A stretch of DNA of 64,000 nucleotides, from the NCBI GenBank assembly GCA_004431415.1, contig QPMI01000520.1, forward strand, positions 372,001 to 436,000, in the 5' to 3' direction. The notes under the pieces were generated by a model. It searched no databases and was not told the DNA's origin. It saw nothing but the letters and a program-made list of their open reading frames with translations. This DNA is from Cyanophora paradoxa (lineage: Eukaryota > Glaucocystophyceae > Cyanophorales > Cyanophoraceae). Of the stretch, positions 54,498-64,000 are shown piece after piece (the stretch's first letter is position 1; the number at the start of each line of letters is the position of its first letter). Both the position numbers and the translations under genes were made by a program.

Positions 54498-56753
54498 CTA
54501 GTCGGCGAGCTGGACGGGGATGAGGACCTCGTTCCTGCGCATGCGCACATGGGGCGTCAGCTGCAGGCGGCAGGGGGCGAGGCAGGCAGGGCGGGCGGGC
54601 CTCCTGCGGAAAGGGGGCGTGGAGGGGTCGTTGTACTGGGCGAGGCGGAACTGGGCGCCCGGCACGACGGCGATCCCGTCCCGCTCCAGCAGGCCCTCCA
54701 GCTCCCGCTTCTTGCGCGCCACCACCGGCTGCCGGCCCGCCCCTCAGGGTCCGCCCCGCACGCGCGAGCCGGGGCGCCTCGCACCCCGAGGGCGACGCCG
54801 CTGAACTTGAGCACCGCGAAGCGCTCCTTCGGCCGCTCCACCAGCTGCCGCCGCCGGCCGTCACGGCGTGAGCGGGGCGGGGGACTGCGCCGCGCGGGCC
54901 GTCGGGCGACGGCGGCTCGCGCCGCGGACCTGGATGCTGGAGTCGGCGGGGCGGGGCAGCTGCGGGGTGTCGAACTTGGACCTGCGGAGGGTCGGGCGCT
55001 GGAGAGGCAGAAGGGGGCGAAAGGATATGGGCGCGGTGACGCACTCCATGACGAATGCCATACGGGCGGCGCGGCTGCGAGAAGGCGGCGGCGGGGTCAG
55101 GGCGGCAGGGCGGACGAGGTTGGGTCGGGGCGGGTGCGGGCGGGGCGGACTCGGCGTCGGGCCCCTCGTAGGTGGAGAAGACGGGGGCCGTCATCGCCAT
55201 CTTCTCCTCCCGCTCGTTGCGCCCGAAGATGTACCCGGCCAGGCTCTGGAAGGCCGACGAGCCGCCCAGCGGGTTCCCCGCGATCGCCACCTCCGCCTCC
55301 ACGAACCGCTCGTACTCCCGCACTGCGTTGCCCGGCGCCTCACGGCGCGCCCGGCGCGAGGGCGGGCCCCCGAGGCCGCGCGGGCGCACCCTCGTACTCG
55401 GCGAAGCTGAGGGGTCCAAGCCGGGGAAGGTGAGGGGGGCGGGGCAGGGTTCGGGCGGGGCGGGGGGCGGAGGAGCCGGGGCGCGCACCGGCGGACGACG
55501 ATGTTCGGGGGCTCCTCCACGTTCGCCTTCTTCATCACCTGCTCCCGCACGATCTGCGACCCCGTGAGCAGCTGCGGCGGAGGGCTGGGCGGGGCGCGGA
55601 GGGGGGCGGACCTGCTTGGTCATGTCGAAGATGGCCTGCCAGGCGGCCGGCTCGCGCGGCAGCGAGTCCCACGCGTCCACGTGCGCGATCACTTTCCCCG
55701 CCTCGTTCAGAGTGTACGTCGTCTCCCCTGCGCACGCGCCCCGCCCCGCCGCTCGCCGCGCGCGGCGCCTTGAGCCTGCGGCGGCGTGCACCGGTGACCC
55801 AGAAGGGCATCTTCCAGGACTTGGGGTTGCTGAAGGACATCGTCCAGCGCGCCGAGATGGTCCTTGATGCGGGGCAGGCGGGTGGGGTCAGAGGGCGGAG
55901 GGGGCAGCTGCAGGGTGCGCTCGGGGCGGGGGCGGGGCGCACCGCGGGCCGGTCGGCGTCATGCGGAGGAACTTGAGGGTGCTCTTCGGCGAGGTGCTCT
56001 TCAGCGAGTTGATCATCGCCAGGAACGCCGGCTTCCCCTACGCCCCCCGGGCCCCGCGTCGGAGCCGGCCCCCGCGCCGCCTCGAGTGCGCCTGGCGCTA
56101 GCCAGCTCGCGCTTACCCAGATCTTCGTTGTGGGATCCTATTGCAATTGATAGGGTAGCGGGGGAGTCGTAAGGTTAGCAATAGAAGGGGCGTTGGGGTG
56201 TGCTTGAAGGTGCGGTTTAATTGGTGTTATGTGCTGTTACCTGGTAGTACACATCGTCTGGTGGCAAGGTTAGCTAAGGGCGCTGCCCATGTTGGAGTAA
56301 CTGCAGTACCGTCGTAGATGTCGAAGGTCGCCTCTTTCGCGTCCTCCTCGAACGGCTCCGCGCCCTCGCGCTTGATGCGCTCGATGACTTCGTCTGCGGG
56401 CGCACGGTTTGGCGCGCTATTTGGGCGCCAGACATGGCCACTCACTTATGTCGAAGCTCGTGGTCGCAGCCGGCGCTTCAGCGCGGACTTCACACGTCGC
56501 CGCCGGCCGCGGCACGCGCGCCGCAGAGAACTGGCGCGGGGCGATGCCAAAGAAGCAGTTACGACCCGCGCTGACGGAGGACGCCGGCCGCCTGAGCGGC
56601 GGCGCGGCCCGAGCGGACGGCGGCGCGCGGGCGACGGCGAAAGCCGGCGCCGCGCGCACGCTCAGGGAGGGGACTGGGTGAAATCAGCCGGTGCAAACGC
56701 TGCGAAGTGGCTGGCGGAAGGGCGGCACCTGGAACGACGAAGCCGACGTGCAT
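54498..56753 (-). CDS. Plastid SOUL heme-binding protein with DUF2358 domain
   Basis: Sixteen exons (complement of 54498-54534, 54601-54728, 54785-54844, 54930-54981, 55045-55074, 55163-55322, 55390-55406, 55489-55571, 55612-55727, 55792-55862, 55943-56037, 56117-56137, 56241-56257, 56310-56393, 56446-56673 and 56729-56753) sum exactly to 408 codons. The N-terminus is hydrophobic, then APAFAVA, then Arg/Ala-rich, like a bipartite presequence of a secondary plastid. DUF2358 follows (DIYDDDVYYQDP, ARWTMSF, YTLNEAGKVIAHVDAWDS), then SOUL (RFAEYEVREYERFVEAEV, MAMTAPVFSTY, RMAFVMESKF, FRLAQYND, RRNEVLIPVQL). The two-domain architecture is known from plants and algae; heme or porphyrin handling is inferred. 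Three exons are 17-21 nt. Introns 55075-55162 and 54535-54600 have GC donors. Confidence 0.88.
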
Positions 56754-56982
56754 TTTGACCTGTACCCGACTGGGGTCTTGGGTACACGGCTGAGAGGGTC
56801 GAGCTCCGCATTGCTTGTGCAGCGGGCCAGCTTGGCCGTTGCAGCTCCGACGGCAGAGCTGAATTGTAGCTCATTGTAGCGCCCCGTCCGCCCGTGCATT
56901 CGAGAATGGTGCGTAACGGCGCCAGCGAGATGAGCCGTCCGGCGTTCGGAGAACCGCCTGTCCGCGGCGCTAGAACCTTCAC

Positions 56983-59900
56983 ATGATGCTGTGCTGCTTT
57001 CGTATAGCCTGGGCCGCGGCTCGGCGGCGTGCTCGGTTGCTCAAATCCCCCGCGCAGTCGGCGGAGGGCGAGACTGGAATCGTGGTGCGGACCAACAGAG
57101 GTCCGGAAGCCATCGTCGAGGCGGTGCGCGCTCGCCCTTCGCTCGCTGCGTCGCCTGGAGTAGAGCGTCTTTCGAACAGAAAGCGGAGGCCGCGCTTGCC
57201 GACGCGGCGCACTACTTCGTGACGGGCTCGCCCAGTGCAGATTCGGTGAGCTGCACGCGGTTTGCCATGCTCAGCTCTGCGGAACCGCCGCTTAGCCAGA
57301 ACCGCCCGCGCCTATGGCATCGCCGGGCCCTTCAGCGTATAGCTAAGCGCGCTTTCCACAGCTCGTCTCCACGAGCGACTCGGAGGGGTCTGTTGATGAG
57401 ACGGAGACGCTCGAGGAGCCTGCATACGTCGTGTCGCCGAAGCCGGAGCTCGCCGAGGTGGTCAGCGTCGCGGTGGAGAACGTCGTCTCCCCTACCGCAG
57501 GCCACGGACCTCAGGAGGATGGCAGCTTCGTCTTGCGTGAGCCCTCCTTCCATTCCATCTCCGTCCCCCACGGTTCGGCCCCTCGTTGCCCTTCCCTTCA
57601 CTCATGATGGCGTGCGCTGGGCGCTGATCATAGCGCTCGTTCTGCAGCCGAACCCGCAGCGGAACTTTCTTTCCATGACGTAGAACCTGTGAAGTCGGCG
57701 GCACTTGAGGCCGGCGAGACTCCGGAGCATCACGGCTCGCCCCAGTACACTCCTGCCAACACCGGCGCAGTTGTTTCGTACACGTACAGTACGGCCAACT
57801 TACCAAGCGTACCCGCCGCCGTCGTTTCAACAGGACCTGCGCGGCATGCCACCGTCTCCATGTGCCCCTCCGGCCAACACAACTTCACGAAGGATGGCGT
57901 CCCGGTGCGGCGTCTGGCGGGCCTTGTAGCGCACTCCCGCCGACACCCGCTGACCTTCGCTGCAGTATACTACCTACACGGTGACGGGCTCGGGGCAGCC
58001 CGTGTTCGATTCCTGCGAGACCGCGGAACACACCTCGGAGAGTGACCCCGTGTGCTGTTTCGGCAGCTACTACGGGACGCAGCCCGCCGTGTCGACCTCG
58101 TCGCTGCCGACGCTGGAGCCGACTTTCGAGATTACCACGCCCGTGCAGTACAGCACGACCATGAAGGGGGTCGTCGTCGACCGCGCCTGCATCATCCACG
58201 CCCCTGCCGTTCAGAGCACTTCGTTCTTCCCCCAGGAGTGCATCATCAACGGCCCCGCCCCGGTCGTCGAGAGCGTGCCGCGGGACGTCTGCGTCATCAA
58301 CACGGCCAGCCAGGCCGTATGCGGCAACGGCCTCGTCGAGGGCAATGAGGGTTGCGACGACGGGAAGTACAACGGTGCGTAGGTGGTCCAGGCCCTGCAA
58401 TCAACATCCCACTCATGTAATGCACGCAGGCGGAGATCTCTCTCACTGCCGCGCGGACTGCACCAAGGATCTTTACTGCGGCGGTGCGATCCAGAGGGAG
58501 ACGATGCGTGTTTGGAAAACTCATTGCTTCCCGATACGTGTTCAGATGGCATCCTGTCACCGGATGCGGGCGAGGTCTGCGACGAGGGCGCAGCGAACGG
58601 CACCGACCAGGTATGTCGTTGTTACACCGGCCCCGGTACTCGCGGTGATGATGGTCCGCAGTCGGACTGTGGTGCCGATTGCAAGCCGGCTCCCGTCTGC
58701 GGGTACACACGACACCTGGGGCCCAGAGCAGCTTCGCTCACGTCGTCGACTCACCCTGGCCGCTTTTCGCAGTGACGGCAAGATCGAGAGCCCTGAAGAG
58801 TGCGACGAAGGAGAGGGCAACGGAAAGGGTAGCTGCGACGAGAACTGCCGCGTCGTTCACTACTGTGCGTTCTCGTCTCACTTCTCGGGCATTGGTGTAT
58901 CTAAACCAGCCCCTCGATTAGGCGGCGATGGCGTTGTAGACGCTGGCGAGGCTTGCGGTGCGTGCACCACGCGTTCGTGTCGTAAAGTGTCGCTGATCGC
59001 TGTGGCGCAGATGACGGCGAAGCGAATGGAACGACGACGTCGGTGAATCACTGCAGTAGTCAATGCCAGGTTCGCTTTCCACACGCGGCGCTGTAGCTTG
59101 AGGTGCTCACTGATCGGCCCCGCAGATCACGCCTTGGTGTGGTGACGGCAAGATCAACGCTAAGGTCGGCGAGGAATGCGGTGCGGCTTCTGCGCATCGC
59201 TTCTTGCAGTGTCGCGCCCTGGATTACTGAGTTCTCGCAGACGACGGCGAGGCAAATGGCACCGACGACTCGCCTACGCACTGCTCTGCTCAGTGCACGG
59301 TTCTCCCGTATTGTGCGGCTGAGGCTGGTGGATTCGTGAGCGCTCGACGACGGCTAATCGATACGCTCGGCAGGCGGCGACGGAAAGGTTACCGACGGCG
59401 AGGCTTGCGGTGAGCGAGCCGAATGTCTGCGTTCTGCCCTCTATGCTGAGGTCTCACTTTTTGCAGATGACGGGGCTGAGCTCAACGGTACCGGCGCTTC
59501 GCCAAGCCACTGCTCTCCGAGCTGCACAGTCCTGCCGTACTGTGCGCATCATCACTAAGCCTCATGTCCTTACACGGGACTCATGTCTTCGTGCTTGAAT
59601 TCAGGTGGCGATGGCAAAGTAAACGCAGGCGAGCAGTGTGGTAAGCAGCTCTTGGGCCCTCTCCTGGGCGGAAGTAGCTGCAGCTTAACGCCTGTGTTGC
59701 AGACGACGGCCAGCTCAACGGCACCACCGGGAGCCCGACGCATTGCTCCGCTACCTGCGGTATCGTTGCGCACTGCGGCGATGGGCGCATCGATTCCAAC
59801 GAGCAATGTGGTACGCTCTCTACCTGTGCTCTTTCGCCCCTCGCCCTCAAGCGTACCTTGTCACAGACGATGGAGCGCTGAACGGTACCATTGCGTCGAT

Positions 59901-62900
59901 CGTGAGCGACTTCTTGTGCATCTTTTGGTGTCGGTTTTCTCATTCTCTTTCCTGCCAGAGCCACTGCAGTGCCCAGTGCACGACGCTGCCGTACTGTGGC
60001 GACGCTAAGGTCACTAACGGCGAGCAATGCGACGACGGGGCAGAGTTCAACGGAACGACAGCTAGCCCGGTTCGCGCCTGCCCTCCGCTTGCATTGCGGA
60101 AGGCAGGGTTTCTGACTTCCTCCTCGCCGTTAGAGCCACTGCTCGTCTGAGTGCTCAATTCTCCCATACTGTGCGTAACGTTGAACTGGTCTGTGTATTC
60201 CACGTTTGATCCCGATGCAGGCGGCGACGGGAAGGTCACATCAGGAGAGCAATGCGACGACGGCTCGCGCAATGGAACCGCTATGAGCGTGGTTCGCTCG
60301 CTCGTATTTCTCGTGTCTCGCTGCCTTCGCTGAGCTGGATCTGTGAGCAGAGCCACTGCTCGGCGACGTGCGTCAAGCTTCCCTGGTTCGGAAACGCGCC
60401 CCCTATGTATATCTCTTTATTTTCTAATCTTTTTTCAGGTGTGGTGACGGTGCGCAATTATTGAGTGGGTGTGTGGTACGTTCCGGCTCGGCCTGTAACC
60501 TTGGCTTTCAGGTGTGAAGAACGGGGACGAGTCTTGCGACCTTGGCGTCGCGCGTAATGGAAAGCCTGGCGAGGCGTGCTCCACCGACTGCCGCATCGTG
60601 TACACGCCGAAGTGCGGGAACGGCATCATTGACAAGGAGGAGGCGTGCGGTGCGCGGCCCCGCTTCCTTTCGCCGGTGGTCACTCTGATTCGTCAGTTTA
60701 ATGTCCTGATGTCCTGCCACTTCGCAGACGACGGCGCCCTGAATGGCACTCCGGGCTCTCCCCACCACTGCTCGGCGACTTGCTCTGTGATGGCATATTG
60801 TGCGCAGAGCCGCTCGCCACTTCACAGCATTGGCTCACCTCTTTCGCCTGCAGGCGGCAACGGTAAAGTTGACGCAGGGGAGCAGTGTGGTGCGCTTTTA
60901 ACACTTACTATCGCGTTCTCCGTGCGCTGAACGGGCTTCTGAAGACGACGGGGAGGTCAACGGGACTGCCGCGTCCCCCGTGCGCCGCTGCCCGTTCGAT
61001 TCCAATACGACTTTCACTAACAGCGCGTGCGCAGAACCACTGCTCGGCGTCGTGCAGCGTCAAGCCCTACTGTCAGCGCCCAGTCTTCTTCCCGCGGTTG
61101 CCCCTCTAAACTGGCTGCAGGTGGCGACGGCAAGATCAACGGCTCTGGCGAGCAATGCGACGCGGGCGCCAAGAATGGATCCCCGGCCTCGCACTGCTCC
61201 GTGCAGTGCGAGAAGTTGCCGTGGTGCGGCGATGGCATCAAAAACGGGACCGAGGCCTGCGACCTGGGGGAGGATCACAACGGCGATGCGGGCGAGCCGT
61301 GCTCCAAGGACTGCCGCCTCGTGTACGCACCCAATCATCGAATCAGGTCGCCGTCGGCCAGAACGGCTAACATCGCGCTCTGCAGCTATGTGCCCAATTG
61401 CGGGAACGGGATCATCGACGCGAACGAGGCCTGCGGTGCGTTCATGGGCGAGCTCTCCCTGCTCAACGTGTCCACTCACAGATGTCGGCAGATGATGGCG
61501 AAGCCAACGGGGGCCCATCCTCTCCGAACCACTGTTCGTCCACGTGCAGCATCGTGCCCTACTGTCCGCTCATTTCTCCTCGCTACGCCCTCCCTCCGCC
61601 CTAACGCCTCCCCTCTTTACAACGCAGGTGGCGACGGCAAGAAGTCAGCGAAGGAGGCATGTGGTGCGTCCATTAACTTCAAGCAAACCATGGTTGCGAA
61701 AAATAGGCGACACTGACGCGCTGACAGACGACGGGAAGCTCAACGGCACCCCGCAATCGCAGTCTCACTGCTCGGCGGAGTGCACAGTCCTTCCTTACTG
61801 TGCGTGTACACCGTGGTTGGGGAAGGCCGCGTACTGAGGGAATGTTCAGGCGGAGACGGTGTGGTCGACGAGGCGAACGGCGAGCAGTGCGACAAGGGCG
61901 AGGATTTGAATGGGAGAACGGGGTCGGGTTGCTCTTCGGTTTGCAAGTCCGTGTACGTGCCGCGCTGTGGCAACGGCAACATCGACCGCAACGAGCAGGC
62001 GAGCGCCTTCCGTATCCTCGTCAGCAATGGCGCCGGCTGACGTCCCGCGCAGTGCGACCTGGGTGATGACAACGGTCAAGCCGGCAGTGGGTGCTCGTCG
62101 ACTTGCCAGAAAGTGTACATCCCGTCGTGCGGGAACGGCATCAAGGACGTCAACGAGCAGGCAAAGCGCCCGCCTCGCATGCGGCCTTACCTCGCCTTAC
62201 CGTGGCCGGCAGTGCGACATGGGCGACCGCAACGGCCAGGCTGGTAGCGGCTGCTCGTCGACCTGCCGCACCGACTACCAGCCGCGCTGCGGCAACGGCA
62301 TCATCGACAGGGGCGAGGAATGCGACCTCGCCAGCGTGCGTCCGACTTCAGAGCGAGCTGTTTGTGTCTCCCACGCTGATCAGATGGTTGGTTGCAGAGC
62401 AACGGCCACAACGGCTCGGGGTGCACATCCGACTGCGAGAAGGTTTACGTGCCCAAGGTCCGCATACTCTCGAACCGCTTTCCGTCCCAACCTGATCCTC
62501 GGGACAGTGCGGTAACGGCATCGTGGACCTCATGGAGGAGGTGGGACCGCCTTGCAGCCGCCATTCCTCGAAGAGCTCGAGCTTACGACCCGTCCCCCGC
62601 AGTGCGACCTCGGCGAGAAGAACGGCGCCCCCGGCGCGTCTTGCACCGCCCGCTGCACAGATGTGCCCAAGCCGCAGGAGTGCAGTGCGTCTCGTCCTCA
62701 GCCGCCGCGCGACCAAACCACGCGGCCTTCTCACTCTCGCCCCAGCGCCGGCGGTTCCATCCTGCGAGCCGACGACCGTGCCGATCGTCTTCTCCGACAG
62801 CGGCCCGCGTGCGCCCGGCAGCCCCGCGGGCGGCGGCGGCCTTGCTAAAATCTTGGGCGCGCAGGCATCCTGAAGCTGAAGAAGGTCTTCTCGGACTCGA

Positions 62901-64000
62901 ACGAGTGCTCCAACTCGGGCATCCGCGAGGTCTCCGCCGAGTGCCCCTCCCCCGCCCCGTCCCCCGTCCCCTGGAAGATCTCCGTCTCCCGCACCGACGC
63001 GGTCCGCTGCCCCGGGGCCCGAGGCCCCGCGCGCCCCCGCTGAGGGCCGCGGCAGCGCGTGGAGGCGGAGGCTGCGAGCGAGTCGGTGGAGGAGGCGGAG
63101 GCGCTGGCGGCGGACGCCTCGTTCCCCAGCATCGACTTCTCGGCGGGGCTCGCGCACGCCTCCGAGGCCGCCGACGGGGCCATCCCCGCCGCCTCCGAGG
63201 AGGCCGCCCCCGCCGAGGAGCCGGCCTCTGAGGTCGCGACCGCTGAAGAGACGGCGGTGGCGGCCGCGGAGGCCGAGCCCGTCGCGGCAGAGGCCGAGCC
63301 CGTGACCGTGGAGGCCGAGCCCGTGACAGTGGAGGCGATCGCCGCGGCGGAGCCCGAGCCGGTTGCCGCGGCCGAGGCGGAGCCCGTGCAGGCGGTCGAG
63401 GAGGAGGCCGTGGCCGCGTCGGAGCTGCCGGAGATGTCCCTCGAGGCGCTCCTGCGCGGCGTCGACGCCGGCAGCGAGGCGGCCTCCGCGCCGGCTGCCG
63501 CCCTCGGCGAGGGGGAGAACCTGCTGGCCGCCCTTGCCGTGTCGGCGACGGGCCCGGCGCGGGTGGCGCGGCTGGAGTCGTCGCCGCCGCCGTCGGTGCC
63601 AGAGGAGGAGATGGCGTACCTGGAGGCGCTGGAGGACGCGTGGGCGATCGTCTCCGAGGGCGAGCTCGACGGCGGCGCCCTCGGCGCCGAGCTCGACGAC
63701 CTCTACTACGCCGCCGCCGCCTCGGAGGAGTGCCCCACCGGCGTCGGCTGCGTCCACCCCGTGCGGCCCCGTCCCACTCGCCGGGGCGCGCCGGCCCCCG
63801 CTAACTGCCCGCGCGAGCAGAAGCCGGTCTCCGTCGACAAGGTCACGGACTACACCTCGGGCGTCCCGCCCAACTTCGTGCAGAGTGCGGCCCCCGCCGC
63901 TCGCGCCGGCGCCCCCGCGTCCGGCCGACGCCGCCCCGCGCCCGCGCAGCGCCGGAGTCGCCGGTCGTGGTGAACATCTCGCCCCCGAATGTGCTGATCG
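56983..64000 (+). CDS. Giant DUF4215 cysteine-rich repeat protein, continues past window
   Basis: At least 43 exons. Early ones are 56983-57123, 57180-57245, 57362-57536, 57648-57904 and 57966-58374; the last complete one is 63056-63884, and coding resumes at 63950. The N-terminal about 200 residues are acidic and then Thr/Ser-rich with Cys pairs. From 58320 to 62684 there are 22 repeats of about 38 residues of the form CGDGKxxxGExCDDGxxNGTxxSxxHCSxxCxxxPY, the DUF4215 (Myxococcus cysteine-rich repeat) pattern. Established knowledge: found in secreted or surface proteins of myxobacteria and protists, disulfide-rich. Most repeats are cut by phase-1 introns at two fixed places, inside CDD and inside the YC Cys codon. 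After 62865 comes a Cys-poor acidic region with EAEPV repeats (63265-63340). Start and any signal peptide are uncertain. Probably extracellular. Confidence 0.85.

Overview
The window is nuclear DNA from a very GC-rich, intron-dense unicellular eukaryote, most likely a photosynthetic alga with a secondary plastid. I base that on a SOUL heme-binding protein fused to a DUF2358 domain (a pairing I know from oxygenic phototrophs) with a bipartite-looking presequence, a plant-type complex I subunit, a gamma-carbonic-anhydrase-like protein and an IGP-synthase-like TIM barrel. The lineage (haptophyte, heterokont or other) cannot be fixed from this window alone.

Layout. 1-12.7 kb: a Ty3/gypsy-type LTR retrotransposon on the + strand, cut by the left window edge, with protease, reverse transcriptase, RNase H and integrase and an unusually long region before the protease; its frame is broken many times. 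12.7-19.2 kb: a repeat block holding two identical 255-bp direct repeats around an intron-bearing gene fragment, two arrays of a 149-bp satellite, copies of a roughly 575-bp element (R) and an exact 401-bp tandem duplication. 19.2-21.3 kb: AT-richer, apparently gene-free DNA with a 255-bp MITE. 21.3-64 kb: tightly packed genes on both strands: a homeodomain protein, an IGPS-like barrel, a PPR protein, a gamma-CA-like protein, an M28 ER metallopeptidase (ERMP1 type), a cytochrome P450, TRAPPC10, a two-RRM RBPMS/Scw1-type protein, a complex I subunit, a truncated TROVE fragment, a DUF2993/LmeA-like protein, EMC3, ribosomal protein uS5 (RPS2), SOUL-DUF2358, several small unknowns and a very large DUF4215-repeat protein running off the right edge.

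Exon models were built by hand from reading-frame continuity, family motifs and splice phase. Those for the IGPS-like, homeobox, gamma-CA-like, ERMP1, P450, RBPMS-like, EMC3, uS5, SOUL and complex I genes close exactly in frame. The genes work in separate house-keeping processes (secretion and ER: TRAPPC10, EMC3, ERMP1; mitochondria: complex I, probably gamma-CA-like; translation: uS5; RNA: PPR, RBPMS-like) and are not an operon or pathway cluster.

The most striking signal is in the introns. About 135-140 can be placed; most are 45-85 nt. A large share in unrelated genes look like one family: a C-rich 5' half, a CTGA-type branch point close to the 3' end, then a G-rich tract before AG, so the two ends can pair in a hairpin. 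At least 25 use a GC rather than GT donor. A hairpin/introner-like intron family is the best candidate for undescribed biology here.
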